Source: a bacterium (lineage in GTDB: Bacteria; Bacteroidota; Bacteroidia; Flavobacteriales_D; Sanyastnellaceae). Taken from it: a DNA stretch of 64,000 nt. Of this stretch, positions 17,208 to 25,254 are shown piece after piece; position 1 is the stretch's first letter, and every line of letters begins with the position of its first letter. Under the pieces are notes generated by a model, which was not told where the DNA came from, made no database searches, and saw only the letters and a list, made by a program, of their open reading frames with translations. A program made the position numbers and the translations under genes. The DNA lies in NCBI GenBank assembly GCA_029979565.1, contig JAPOHG010000002.1, positions 62,001 through 126,000 of the forward strand, given 5' to 3'.

Positions 17208-17736
17208 GGGATGGCGATGCAATGGGTTTCGTGGCATCTTCAGAAGTCAGCCACAAGCGGAGGGACGTACCGTTGGTGTTCAGGGTGAATTCGTTGACTT
17301 GGTCATCAAAGAGCTCATGAAACCCTTGGCTGCTCGCGAAACGAGCCAAATCAATCGCTGCCGTCCCGGATTCGAGGTACACGAAAGTGATGTCGTAATC
17401 GACCTCTTTCCCAATGAATGTCCAGTCCAAGGCGCGTCCTGTCGAATCCGTGAGCAGCCAATTGGCCGTAGTGTAAGCGTCTATGGCAGCATCGGCCGAT
17501 GGATGTTCCTGTTCGTCTCCCAGCCTCCACAGGACGGGTTCTGCCTCCATTTGATTCAGGGCTGATTCGAGGTCATCCGTGAAAACGCGTAAAATACCTT
17601 GCCACGTGGAAGTCTCGGCATTCCATTGAAGATCGAAGCGGCTGTAGTGAAAATCGTGACTTTCGGCATGTGCAATCCCAGGGGCTTGCAGCGTTGCTGA
17701 CAAAAGAATTGCCACAATCAAGGCTTGGAGTTGCAT
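17200..17736 (-). CDS. DUF6702-like secreted protein
   Basis: 178 residues with a signal peptide (ALIVAILLSATLQAPGIAHA). The mature start HDFHYSRFDLQWN...WQGILRVFTDDLESAL matches my memory of the DUF6702 family, small periplasmic or envelope proteins of Bacteroidota with no known activity. The rest is predicted to be beta-rich (WTFIGKEVDYDITFVYLE, FTLNTNGTSLRLWL). It is the first gene of a run with nth and the ATP-grasp gene, and only 33 bases separate it from the divergent nrnA. The family name is moderately sure; the function is unknown. Confidence 0.65.
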   Translation of the reverse strand: MQLQALIVAILLSATLQAPGIAHAESHDFHYSRFDLQWNAETSTWQGILRVFTDDLESALNQMEAEPVLWRLGDEQEHPSADAAIDAYTTANWLLTDSTGRALDWTFIGKEVDYDITFVYLESGTAAIDLARFASSQGFHELFDDQVNEFTLNTNGTSLRLWLTSEDATKPIASPSHE

Positions 17737-17769
17737 GGAACAAAATTAGGACGTGGTAACTTGCGAAGC

Positions 17770-18828
17770 ATGAGGGAAGGCATAAACTTGTTGGAATCTG
17801 CTTCACCGACCATGATTTCCGAAATGGCTCGCCAGTGCTGGAACGAAATGGACTCAAATCAATCCATCGTCATCACGGCTCATCGCTCGCCTGACGGCGA
17901 TGCGGTGGGTGCGGCATTGGGGTTTCATCACCACCTGAAGGCAATGGGTTTGACCACTTCGGTTGTGCTCCCTGACCGTTTCCCTTCTTTTTTGAACTGG
18001 ATGCCAGAAGCGGATGGTATTTGCTTTTACGATGAGGAAACAGAATCTGCCACACAGTTGCTCCATGCGGCGGATGTAATCTGGTGCTTGGATTTCAATG
18101 GGTTGGATCGGGTTGGAAAGATGGAAGAAGCCTTGCGTGAAGCACCGGGACGCAAATGGGTGGTTGACCATCACCAATTGCCCGATGATTTTGCGGACTG
18201 CTTGCTCTCGGACCCAACGTGCGGATCCACTTGTGAATTGCTGGTGGACTTGATTGTGGGTTGGGGCCAAGGCGAATTGCTAACGCACGATGCGATGGCT
18301 TGTTTTTATGTTGGCATCATGACGGATACGGGGTCGTTTCGGTTTCCCTCGGTGACAGCGCATACCCACGCCGTGTTGGCGCATTTTATGTCCCGTGGTT
18401 TGGAACATGCATCAATCCACCAGAAAACATTTGATGAGCAATCCTTGAACCGTGTTCAATTGCAGGGATTTGCCATGAGCCAACGGCTGCATGTGTTCAA
18501 CGATTATGGGTTGGCCATCGTAGGGCTGGAGCGGGCTGATCTGAATCGATTCCATTACGAGTCGGGAGACACAGAGGGGTTGGTAAACAAAGTATTGGGC
18601 TTGGCTGGAGTGGGAGTGGCCATCATGGCCCGAGAAGCGGAACCCGGTTTGATCAAACTGAGCTTGCGTTCTGCAGGGGACTTCAGTGTTCGGGATTTGG
18701 CTGCGGCTGAATTTGGCGGTGGAGGACACAAAAATGCGGCGGGAGGCGTGGTGAAGGGAATGTCCATGCCGCAATTCATCGAATTCGTGAGCACGCGGCT
18801 TTCGGACTGGTTCAATGCCGGCGTATGA
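17770..18828 (+). CDS. nrnA: Bifunctional oligoribonuclease / pAp phosphatase, DHH family
   Basis: Degrades 2-5-mer RNAs (nanoRNA) and may dephosphorylate pAp. The DHH domain has AHRSPDGDAVGAA and WVVDHH (metal-binding Asp and His), and the DHHA1 domain ends in EFGGGGHKNAAGG, which binds the substrate 3' end. The ATG at 17770 gives 352 residues. The track start at 17725 is TTG and overlaps the divergent gene, and a second ATG at 17812 is also possible. The stop overlaps the next gene as ATGA. Confidence 0.92.
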   Translation: MREGINLLESASPTMISEMARQCWNEMDSNQSIVITAHRSPDGDAVGAALGFHHHLKAMGLTTSVVLPDRFPSFLNWMPEADGICFYDEETESATQLLHAADVIWCLDFNGLDRVGKMEEALREAPGRKWVVDHHQLPDDFADCLLSDPTCGSTCELLVDLIVGWGQGELLTHDAMACFYVGIMTDTGSFRFPSVTAHTHAVLAHFMSRGLEHASIHQKTFDEQSLNRVQLQGFAMSQRLHVFNDYGLAIVGLERADLNRFHYESGDTEGLVNKVLGLAGVGVAIMAREAEPGLIKLSLRSAGDFSVRDLAAAEFGGGGHKNAAGGVVKGMSMPQFIEFVSTRLSDWFNAGV

Positions 18829-19838
18829 TGTCGAAGCTGGTTCATGTCATCGCTTTCGGCTGCACGCTGTTGGCCACAGGCTGTGGAAACAACGAGTCAG
18901 CCATCCTTGATAAGCCTGTGGTCACGCGAGAAGATTTGCTCGCGTTTAACCAAGAAAAGGCCTTGCATGAACGAGCATTCATTGATTCCCTCGTTACCTC
19001 CATGCACAATGCAACCATGCCGCATTACGTGGAAACTGCGACCGGATTAAGGGCTTGGTCTTCTGAGCCGTTCCGAAGTGAGTCGAAATGGCTTGAGCCG
19101 GGTGACACCGTTCAATGGGTTGGGGGAATGGCGTTAACGGATTCCACAGTATTGCTGGATTGGACGAAAGATGAATCCCTCCGCTTCGTATGGCAGCAAA
19201 GTGATTGGCCGGCCGGTTTTCACGAGTTGGCGTCCCTGCTGGAGCATGATCAACGTGCCACTTGCATCGTGCCTTCGCATTTGGGCTGGGGCCTGACCGG
19301 TTATCCTCCGCTGATTCCGCAGGAAGCCGTTCTCGTGCTTCGGATTCGACAGCAGTTGATGAACCGAACCGTTCAACCGCAAAATGCCAAAGGCGAAAAT
19401 CGTGCGGTGTGGAATGCCCTTTTGGATCAAATGGAGCAGGGCGTGTGGCCCGGTGATTCGGATTGGATTCATTCGCCCACATTAGCGGCTTCTCCTTGCA
19501 TGGCTTGGTTTGAAGGGGCTTCGGCATATGCATTTGACCAGCGACCGGTGCATATGGGCATCGAGTTGCGTACGTTTCGATTGACCCCCTCGGATGAAAT
19601 GCCAGAAGATTTGGGTACCTCATCGTGGGATTTTGCTGCAACTGATGAAGGTCAATTGCTTCCTGTCCTTGCGGATCTTCAACGCCTTTATCCCAATCAA
19701 CGCAAGTGGTCTTGTTGGTGCCCGGCTGATGAGGTTTTGGACGAAGCAGGGAGAGCGGCTGTTGGTGTTACAGCTGCGGATGTATTGGGCTTTCAGTGGC
19801 AATTTGAAGCCTTGGATCCTCCAATCACTGTCCAATGA
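18825..19838 (+). CDS. Lipoprotein with FKBP-like peptidyl-prolyl isomerase domain(s)
   Basis: 337 residues, with a lipobox LLATGC (Cys20), so it is a lipid-anchored envelope protein. Residues of about 65-185 resemble FKBP-type isomerases such as GldI of gliding bacteria: ETATGLRAW, LEPGDTVQW, PAGFHELASLLEHDQRATCIVPSHLGWG, and IPQEAVLVLRIR. The last 110 residues repeat this outline in a weaker form (GIELRTFRLTPSD, then RKWSCWCPADEVLDEAG and VTAADVLGFQWQFEAL), suggesting a second, degenerate FKBP domain. Many active-site aromatics seem altered, so a chaperone rather than an enzyme is possible. It is coupled to nrnA by an ATGA overlap, and its stop overlaps the convergent methyltransferase gene by 14 bases. 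Confidence 0.7.
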   Translation: MMSKLVHVIAFGCTLLATGCGNNESAILDKPVVTREDLLAFNQEKALHERAFIDSLVTSMHNATMPHYVETATGLRAWSSEPFRSESKWLEPGDTVQWVGGMALTDSTVLLDWTKDESLRFVWQQSDWPAGFHELASLLEHDQRATCIVPSHLGWGLTGYPPLIPQEAVLVLRIRQQLMNRTVQPQNAKGENRAVWNALLDQMEQGVWPGDSDWIHSPTLAASPCMAWFEGASAYAFDQRPVHMGIELRTFRLTPSDEMPEDLGTSSWDFAATDEGQLLPVLADLQRLYPNQRKWSCWCPADEVLDEAGRAAVGVTAADVLGFQWQFEALDPPITVQ

Positions 19839-20529
19839 GGAATAGACAGGGTCGCTTGTCCAAGGACGGTGCGCTTAAGCGTTTCCAATCCGCTACTGCG
19901 AGGGATTGAATCCATTCGGTTTCGAGCGTAATGTCCACGGCAACGCAAAGTTGTTGATCACCAGGCAGGTTTTTCAAGCACTCCCTGAATGCTTGATCGT
20001 TGCGGTAAGGAGGCTCCATGAATACTTGCGTTTCCTTTCTCCTTTGCAGCCCTTCTTTCATTTCCTTCCAAATGCGTTCACGCGTTTGTCGGTCGCGTGG
20101 CAGGTATCCTTTGAAGGCAAATTGCTGGCCGTTCATGCCCGATGCCATGAGCGCGAGAAGGATGCTGCTTGGCCCGATATGCGGTTCAACCCGCCACCCT
20201 GCATTGTGGGCCATGCGAACCGCTGCTGCTCCAGGATCTGCTACAGCCGGTGCGCCAGCATCAGAAACCAATGCGATGTCTTCATCGGTCTTAAACCACT
20301 GAAGCAGGTCCACCAAGTCTTCGGGCGTTGAATGCTCATTCAGCGGGAAACTCAATTTCAATTGAGGGTTCTCATCTGGGAATGCGTCTTTGAGCAGCCT
20401 GCGCGCAAATCGATCGCTTTCAACAATCATGCGATTGCACGACTTCAGAGCGCGTAAGGCACTTGCTGGTAAGTGTTCAAGTGGCGTCCGAGAGCCCAGG
20501 GTATTGGGTATGAGGTGGAGTGTCGGCAT
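19825..20529 (-). CDS. Tetrapyrrole-methylase-fold methyltransferase (RsmI-like)
   Basis: SAM-dependent methyltransferase of the RsmI/YraL type, which 2'-O-methylates a cytidine of 16S rRNA. Motifs: LHLIPNTLG at the start, SDAGAPAVADPG (the characteristic glycine-rich loop, about 91-102), IGPSSILLALMASGMNGQQFAFKGYLP, and FMEPPYRND. At 234 residues it is shorter than E. coli RsmI (about 286). Bacteroidota often carry both a full RsmI and a shorter paralogue beside dnaA; this looks like the paralogue, so the rRNA target is not certain. It starts 6 bases after the phosphatase stop, in one transcription unit with dnaA. Confidence 0.82.
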   Translation of the reverse strand: MPTLHLIPNTLGSRTPLEHLPASALRALKSCNRMIVESDRFARRLLKDAFPDENPQLKLSFPLNEHSTPEDLVDLLQWFKTDEDIALVSDAGAPAVADPGAAAVRMAHNAGWRVEPHIGPSSILLALMASGMNGQQFAFKGYLPRDRQTRERIWKEMKEGLQRRKETQVFMEPPYRNDQAFRECLKNLPGDQQLCVAVDITLETEWIQSLAVADWKRLSAPSLDKRPCLFLIGQ

Positions 20530-20535
20530 CGGCTG

Positions 20536-20973
20536 TCAGGTTGTGGACCAGGATTTTATCCATCGTTCTGCCGATTCGTCAATCATCGCAAAAACTTGCT
20601 CAAATCCTTGATCACCACCGTAGTATGGGTCGGGTACATCCCGTTCTTGTACAAATCGCTCCACCCGGGCAGTACCGGCGCCCAAGCGATTCACATCATT
20701 TAAATTTTGCGTGTCCATGACCAAGATGTGGTCGTAGGTGAATAAGTCATTGGCGACCAGGGCTCGTGATCGTTGATCTGTTATGTCATGTCCATGTGCA
20801 CGCATCACTTCAATGCTTCGGGCATCTGCCTTTTCGCCTTGGTGCCAGCCCGAGGTGCCTGCGGAATCCACATGCACATTATAACCGAATTGCCGGGCAT
20901 GGTGCTTCAGCAAGCCCTCTCCGATGGGAGAACGGCAAATGTTTCCTAGACAGACGACAAGAACGCGCTTCAT
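20536..20973 (-). CDS. Low-molecular-weight protein-tyrosine phosphatase
   Basis: Cytoplasmic phosphatase of 145 residues starting at the ATG at 20973 (MKRVLVVCLGNICRSP); the longer track frame begins inside dnaA. The P-loop CxxxxxR is CLGNICR with nucleophile Cys8, and the general-acid loop is DPYYG at about 115-119. Targets may be phosphotyrosine proteins, for example of capsule synthesis, or phosphoarginine. The gene sits 20 bases after dnaA and 6 before the RsmI-like gene, an order common in Bacteroidota. Confidence 0.92.
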   Translation of the reverse strand: MKRVLVVCLGNICRSPIGEGLLKHHARQFGYNVHVDSAGTSGWHQGEKADARSIEVMRAHGHDITDQRSRALVANDLFTYDHILVMDTQNLNDVNRLGAGTARVERFVQERDVPDPYYGGDQGFEQVFAMIDESAERWIKSWSTT

Positions 20974-20993
20974 GGACGCTCCGCGAAACGGTC

Positions 20994-22436
20994 TTAATGG
21001 ATGGCGAGCTTCTTCTCGAGGTCCTCGAGGTACTTGCGGAAATGCTTGTCGGTCTCCTGCAAGTTGTTGACCGTGCGGCAAGCATGGAGAACAGTGGCGT
21101 GGTCCTTACCTCCGCAGTGCAAACCAATATTAGCCAGCGAACTCTTGGTCATCTTCTTGGAGAAGTACATGGCTATTTGGCGAGCCTGAACGATTTCACG
21201 CTTGCGCGTTTTGCTCTTGAGCAGTTCCAGCGGCAAATCGAAGTAATCGCAAACGACCTTTTGGATGTAGTCGATGCTGACTTCGCGAGCGGTGTTTTTG
21301 ACAAACTTGTCAATCATTTGCTTTGCCAAATCGAGCGTGATTGCCTTTTTGTTCAGGCTGCTTTGGGCAATGAGGGATATCAACGCGCCTTCCAGCTCGC
21401 GCACGTTTGAAGTAATGCTGTAGGCCAAGTACTCCACTACTTCACGGGGCAACTCAATCCCATCGGCATACATCATCTTTTCCAAGATGGCCATTCTGGT
21501 CTCCAGCGACGGAACCTGCAAGTCGGCACTCAATCCCCACTTGAATCGAGAGAGTAAGCGCTGTTCCATGCCTTGCATTTCCACAGGGGGCTTGTCGCTG
21601 GTCAAAACAATTTGTTTACCCGTTTGGTGCAAGTGATTGAAGATGTGAAAGAACACATCCTGCGTCTTTTCCTTCCCGCTGAAAAATTGTACATCGTCAA
21701 TGAGCAGAACGTCAACCATTTGGTAGAAGTGGCTGAAGTCATTCACTGAATTGTTCCGAACCGCATCGATGAATTGGTGGGTAAACTTCTCCGAACTCAC
21801 GTAAAGCACTGTAAGTTCCGGATTGCGTTCTTTGATTTCCAAACCGATGGCGTGCGCAAGGTGGGTTTTGCCCAAGCCGGTGGAACCGTAAATCAATAAC
21901 GGGTTGAATGAGGTGCCGCCCGGTTTATTGGCAACGGCAAAGCCTGCTGATCGAGCAAGTCTGTTGCACTCGCCTTCAATGAACTGACCGAAATTGTAGT
22001 TGGCGTTCAGGTTGGAATCGATGTTCAGTTTGCGCAGACCCGGAATCACGAAAGGATTCTTGATTGGGGTATTGTGAATACCAGCCGACAATGGTACGGC
22101 GGGATTTTGGGTTGCTTGCCGGTTGGCCATAGGCATTTTCACCGCGTACGGGCTGGCTTGGTTGGTACCCGTTGCGCCAGCATTTTCCATGATGATGCTG
22201 TACTCCAATCGTGCATCAGGACCCAATTCCTTGTGGATGGTCTTGCTGAGCAGTTGGATGTAGTGCTCTTCTAACCACTCGTAAAAAAACTGCGAAGGAA
22301 CTTGAATCGTCAATACCTTGTTTTCAAGCTTGAGCGCTTTGATGGGGGCAAACCACGTCTTGTACGCTTGACTGCTGATGTTGTCTTTGATTACTTCGAG
22401 GCAGTTATTCCAAATGGACAAGTGGTCTTGGCTCAT
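20994..22436 (-). CDS. dnaA: Chromosomal replication initiator DnaA
   Basis: AAA+ ATPase that binds and opens the replication origin. I take the ATG at 22436 (MSQDHLSIWNNCLEVIKDN), which matches the usual DnaA N-terminus; the track start at 22490 adds 18 unlikely residues. Domain I carries YKTWFAPIKALKL and QVPSQFFYEWLEEHY. Domain III has Walker A GSTGLGKTHLAHA (about residue 180), Walker B VLLIDDVQF, and RLLSRFKWGL. Domain IV ends with the DnaA-box-binding signature GGKDHATVLHACRTV. The product is about 480 residues. It heads the unit with the phosphatase and methyltransferase. Confidence 0.97.
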   Translation of the reverse strand: MSQDHLSIWNNCLEVIKDNISSQAYKTWFAPIKALKLENKVLTIQVPSQFFYEWLEEHYIQLLSKTIHKELGPDARLEYSIIMENAGATGTNQASPYAVKMPMANRQATQNPAVPLSAGIHNTPIKNPFVIPGLRKLNIDSNLNANYNFGQFIEGECNRLARSAGFAVANKPGGTSFNPLLIYGSTGLGKTHLAHAIGLEIKERNPELTVLYVSSEKFTHQFIDAVRNNSVNDFSHFYQMVDVLLIDDVQFFSGKEKTQDVFFHIFNHLHQTGKQIVLTSDKPPVEMQGMEQRLLSRFKWGLSADLQVPSLETRMAILEKMMYADGIELPREVVEYLAYSITSNVRELEGALISLIAQSSLNKKAITLDLAKQMIDKFVKNTAREVSIDYIQKVVCDYFDLPLELLKSKTRKREIVQARQIAMYFSKKMTKSSLANIGLHCGGKDHATVLHACRTVNNLQETDKHFRKYLEDLEKKLAIH

Positions 22437-22652
22437 GGTCAAATGGGCTAGTTGGTCAGGTTGCAAAAAGAGTGGATGGACGTGCAACATCGGTTGGTTA
22501 TTCCGGTGTTCGAATCCGTCTGCAAGATTCTGATAAACTCTCGGAAAAAAAAATTGATTTGGGGTTGACTTTTCGGTTTTTTCATTTGGCTGCCGGGAGA
22601 GTCTAAAACTTGATGTTCATTGGTCGATGATAATATCTGTTTTGTAAAATAT

Positions 22653-22668
22653 ATAGATTGTAATCTAT
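22653..22668. promoter_or_regulatory. Perfect palindrome upstream of dnaA
   Basis: ATAGATTGTAATCTAT is a 16-bp inverted repeat with 7-bp arms and a 2-base centre, typical in size for a dimeric repressor operator. It lies about 215 bases before the dnaA start and about 97 before the thioesterase start. The regulator is unknown. Confidence 0.4.
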
Positions 22669-22739
22669 TGGAATCGTGCGATTTAATGATTGCTCCAAAA
22701 TTTTAGTGTCACCCTAAAGCCATAATTTCGTTCGCTCTA

Positions 22740-22747
22740 TAGCTTTG
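22740..22747 (+). promoter_or_regulatory. Candidate -7 element for the thioesterase gene
   Basis: TAGCTTTG is an exact match to TAnnTTTG, 18 bases before the ATG at 22766. This supports that ATG over the TTG at 22745, which would lie within the promoter. Confidence 0.5.
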
Positions 22748-22765
22748 GGCGTTTATCCAAGAATC

Positions 22766-23167
22766 ATGGTTCATAAGTACGATTTACGCGTTCGGTATTC
22801 CGATACCGATCAAATGCAACGCCTGCATCATGCGGCTTACGTAGAATACCTTGAGGTGGTCAGAATTGAATTTCTCCGTTCACTTGGTTTTTCGTACGAT
22901 GGTTTGGAGCAATCGGGCTTCTTATTGCCCGTCACCAAGTTGCAGATTAAGTACCACCAAGGGGTTCGGTATGACGAGGTATTGACCTTCGAAACGCGGG
23001 TTGTTTTGGACAGCGAAGTTCGACTGACGTTTCAGAGTCAAATCAGTGCTTCAAGTGCTCGGATTGCCCTGGCTGAAGTTGAACTCGCTTGCATTGACAG
23101 AGAGCGACACCGCCCGTGCAAAATGCCATCCGCACTTTTGGAGGTCTTGCGCAGTGCATCAATATAA
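22766..23167 (+). CDS. Acyl-CoA thioesterase, YbgC/4HBT hot-dog family
   Basis: A 133-residue hot-dog-fold thioesterase. The 4-hydroxybenzoyl-CoA thioesterase signature is VRYSDTDQMQRLHHAAYVEYLEVVRIEF, with the catalytic Asp in the SDTDQM segment. It probably hydrolyses short acyl-CoAs in the cytoplasm; the physiological substrate is unknown. The stop overlaps the convergent glycosyltransferase gene by 9 bases. Confidence 0.88.
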   Translation: MVHKYDLRVRYSDTDQMQRLHHAAYVEYLEVVRIEFLRSLGFSYDGLEQSGFLLPVTKLQIKYHQGVRYDEVLTFETRVVLDSEVRLTFQSQISASSARIALAEVELACIDRERHRPCKMPSALLEVLRSASI

Positions 23168-24262
23168 TTGGAACCGTTCTTGCAGTTCAACATGGGCCAA
23201 CTTCGCCACCTTCGGCCAATAAAATTCTGATGCTGTTGCGTTGGCCAGTGTTCTCCCTTGATGAGCATTCGATTTCCAATGCACCCACTTCGAAAGCAGT
23301 TCCTCGGTGGTCTCAAAAAGAAAGGGTTCAGGCACCCAACTGGGGTAGGCTTGTTCTGATTTCAGCAAGGGTATCACGCCAAATGCCATGGCTTCAGCCA
23401 CACTGACACCAAAGTATTCCTGTGTTGGTTCATGAACCATAAAGTCGCTTTGGCGAAGCAACTGAACGTAGTCCTCGCGGGAGGGGGCATACCCGTCGTG
23501 CAGAATGATGCCTTTGTAACGGTCACGGATGGCTTGAAGCACCGGGGGAACGTCGGTAAAAGTTTGACCGCAGAGAATGAGGCTGAAATCGTGCCCTTCG
23601 GCAGCAAGGGCGTTGACGTTTTTCAAGAATTGATCGGGACCTTTGTCGTATTCCCAGCGGTGGTTCCAGAGGATGGCTGGAGGAATTCCAACCGAGCGTT
23701 GGAGGTGAGCAGCGCTTGCGGCGTCTATGCCCACCGGCAACACGCTGGATTTTTCTTCAATAGCTTGTATGGAATAGCCGCCCCTGCAATCCGGCATGCG
23801 CTGCATAAAGCGAGTGGCCGCTGCCAAGAAGACTTCTCGGTGATACGATGAATTGAACCAAACCCAATCGGCAGCGGAAGCAGATTGAATGTTCATGAAC
23901 TCATACGTGTGGTTGATGCCTCGAGCTTTTTCGACATCCCGTTCACTCCAAGGATAGGTCAGCTGGTTTTCATGGAAATACTGTACGAGTGCAATGTCCC
24001 TCCAGGAAGGAGGCAGGAGGCCCTTGAAACTCGCCGCATCCAGCATGTCTGTGGTGATGATTAAATCGGGCTTGGTTGTGGCCGCTGCCGCTCGATGGGC
24101 AAAAGCTCCTCCCGCTCCATGCATGCGCCATTTCCAATGCCTTCCGGGCATTGTCCACAATTCAACAGCCGATCCTTGGATTTGGGACAGGTGCCGTTGC
24201 ATGCCCTTCGCCCAATGTGCATGGGATCCGGTGTGATAAGGATCAAGAATGAGCAGGTTCAT
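23159..24262 (-). CDS. Glycosyltransferase, tRNA-queuosine mannosyltransferase-like (DUF3524)
   Basis: 367 residues from the ATG at 24262. The N-terminus LLILDPYHTGSHAHWAKGM and WTMPGRHWKWRMHG are hallmarks of the DUF3524/QTMAN N-terminal domain, and the C-terminal half is a GT4-like domain (ILWNHRWEYDKGPDQFL, EPTQEYFGVSVAEAMAFGVIPLL). Vertebrate members add mannose to queuosine of tRNA-Asp; what bacterial members glycosylate is less clear, so the tRNA role is inference. It overlaps the upstream phospholipase/nuclease-like gene by 4 bases (ATGA) and is the last gene of the nine-gene run that begins at parA. Confidence 0.8.
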   Translation of the reverse strand: MNLLILDPYHTGSHAHWAKGMQRHLSQIQGSAVELWTMPGRHWKWRMHGAGGAFAHRAAAATTKPDLIITTDMLDAASFKGLLPPSWRDIALVQYFHENQLTYPWSERDVEKARGINHTYEFMNIQSASAADWVWFNSSYHREVFLAAATRFMQRMPDCRGGYSIQAIEEKSSVLPVGIDAASAAHLQRSVGIPPAILWNHRWEYDKGPDQFLKNVNALAAEGHDFSLILCGQTFTDVPPVLQAIRDRYKGIILHDGYAPSREDYVQLLRQSDFMVHEPTQEYFGVSVAEAMAFGVIPLLKSEQAYPSWVPEPFLFETTEELLSKWVHWKSNAHQGRTLANATASEFYWPKVAKLAHVELQERFQLY

Positions 24263-25254
24263 TTGAACAACCAATCTAGCACCTTTTTCCATCGTGTTCT
24301 TGAGTCGGGCGCCTTCATGGCCATCTCGGGCGCTCCAGCTTCAATCCACGCGCTGTACCAGAGTGAACTGACCAATGCACTGGAGGCTGACATCCTGCGC
24401 TCTACCTGTCCATCGAGCACTTCGTGGTAATATTCGGCAAACAACGGGCTTCTCATCAGTTGCCGTGTTCGTCCGCGCTCAACGTAGGCATCAATGGGTT
24501 TGCCGTCGAATGCCTTTCGAGTTTCAAGCTCAAAAGCAAAAACCGAATCCAGACAGGCGTGGCTTGTCAATACAGTCTGCCAAATCGCTTCTTCCGTATT
24601 TTCAATCCAAATCGCTTGCGGGCCGGACGGGAAGAGATCATAACCGTCCATGAATGACTCGGGAAGTTGGGTTTCCCAAAGGGCATGAATTCCCAATTGG
24701 TTGGACAGTTTGCCGTCGTAATTAGCCGAAGTATGCAATGGGACATGCAGGTCACTGATGTAGTGCGCCAAATCCGCCCCATGGCGAAGAATAGCAGCCT
24801 CGTCCTTTTGGTCGAAGGCCACAATGAGCCTGCGGTAGGTGCTCAGGGCGTGCCACGGTCCGATGCCGTGGGCACGCAAGGAGTCTTCAGACCATCTTTC
24901 GCACGCTTCATCATATGCCATTGGAAACCAAACTTGCAAAGAATCCATGGAAGGGCTGTACCGATCCAAGTCGATGTAATGCCGAATCCCTTCATCGATG
25001 ACGGTGTGCTTCCGAAGGTCGGCATCGTTTACATGGTCATGCAGCCACGGTCCATGGGCTTTGAAAAACGCGTGCAATGGTGACGGCAGGTGGTGAATGG
25101 CCGCATCAATGATCTTACGGTGTGCTGAAAATCCCCATGCATACCCATGAACCGGGTTGAGCACACCGGCCAAGAGCAGGACGAAACAACAGAATCGATT
25201 ACGCACGCGCTCTCGACGTCGATTTGTGCAAATCCGACGGCACTTTTTTCTCAT
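24259..25254 (-). CDS. Zinc-dependent phospholipase C / S1-P1 nuclease-like secreted protein
   Basis: 331 residues from the ATG at 25254. A GTG at 25206 would give a neater signal peptide (RNRFCCFVLLLAGVLNPVHGYA) and overlap comB by only 8 bases, so it may be the real start. The mature protein begins WGFSAHRKI, the Trp/His zinc-binding N-terminus of the fold. HYISDLHVPLHTSANYDGKLSNQLGIHALWE matches the His/Asp cluster of the three-zinc site of P1 nuclease and phospholipase C. It is presumably a periplasmic or secreted phosphodiesterase; sequence alone does not separate nuclease from lipase. It sits between comB and the glycosyltransferase in one unit. Confidence 0.75.
   Translation of the reverse strand: MRKKCRRICTNRRRERVRNRFCCFVLLLAGVLNPVHGYAWGFSAHRKIIDAAIHHLPSPLHAFFKAHGPWLHDHVNDADLRKHTVIDEGIRHYIDLDRYSPSMDSLQVWFPMAYDEACERWSEDSLRAHGIGPWHALSTYRRLIVAFDQKDEAAILRHGADLAHYISDLHVPLHTSANYDGKLSNQLGIHALWETQLPESFMDGYDLFPSGPQAIWIENTEEAIWQTVLTSHACLDSVFAFELETRKAFDGKPIDAYVERGRTRQLMRSPLFAEYYHEVLDGQVERRMSASSALVSSLWYSAWIEAGAPEMAMKAPDSRTRWKKVLDWLFK

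Larger units (their letters stand above)
22437..22765. other. AT-rich dnaA upstream region, possible origin or divergent promoters
   Basis: The largest non-coding gap of the window (329 bases), between divergent dnaA and the thioesterase gene. It has an AT-rich core (about 22540-22720), a perfect palindrome and an exact TAnnTTTG element facing right. I searched for TTATNCACA DnaA boxes and found no good cluster (TTATCCAAG near 22752 is the closest), so an oriC assignment is not supported by sequence alone. Confidence 0.4.

Noticed and set aside
22437-22765. Firm oriC assignment
   Set aside because: No cluster of TTATNCACA boxes was found, so position and AT content alone are not enough.
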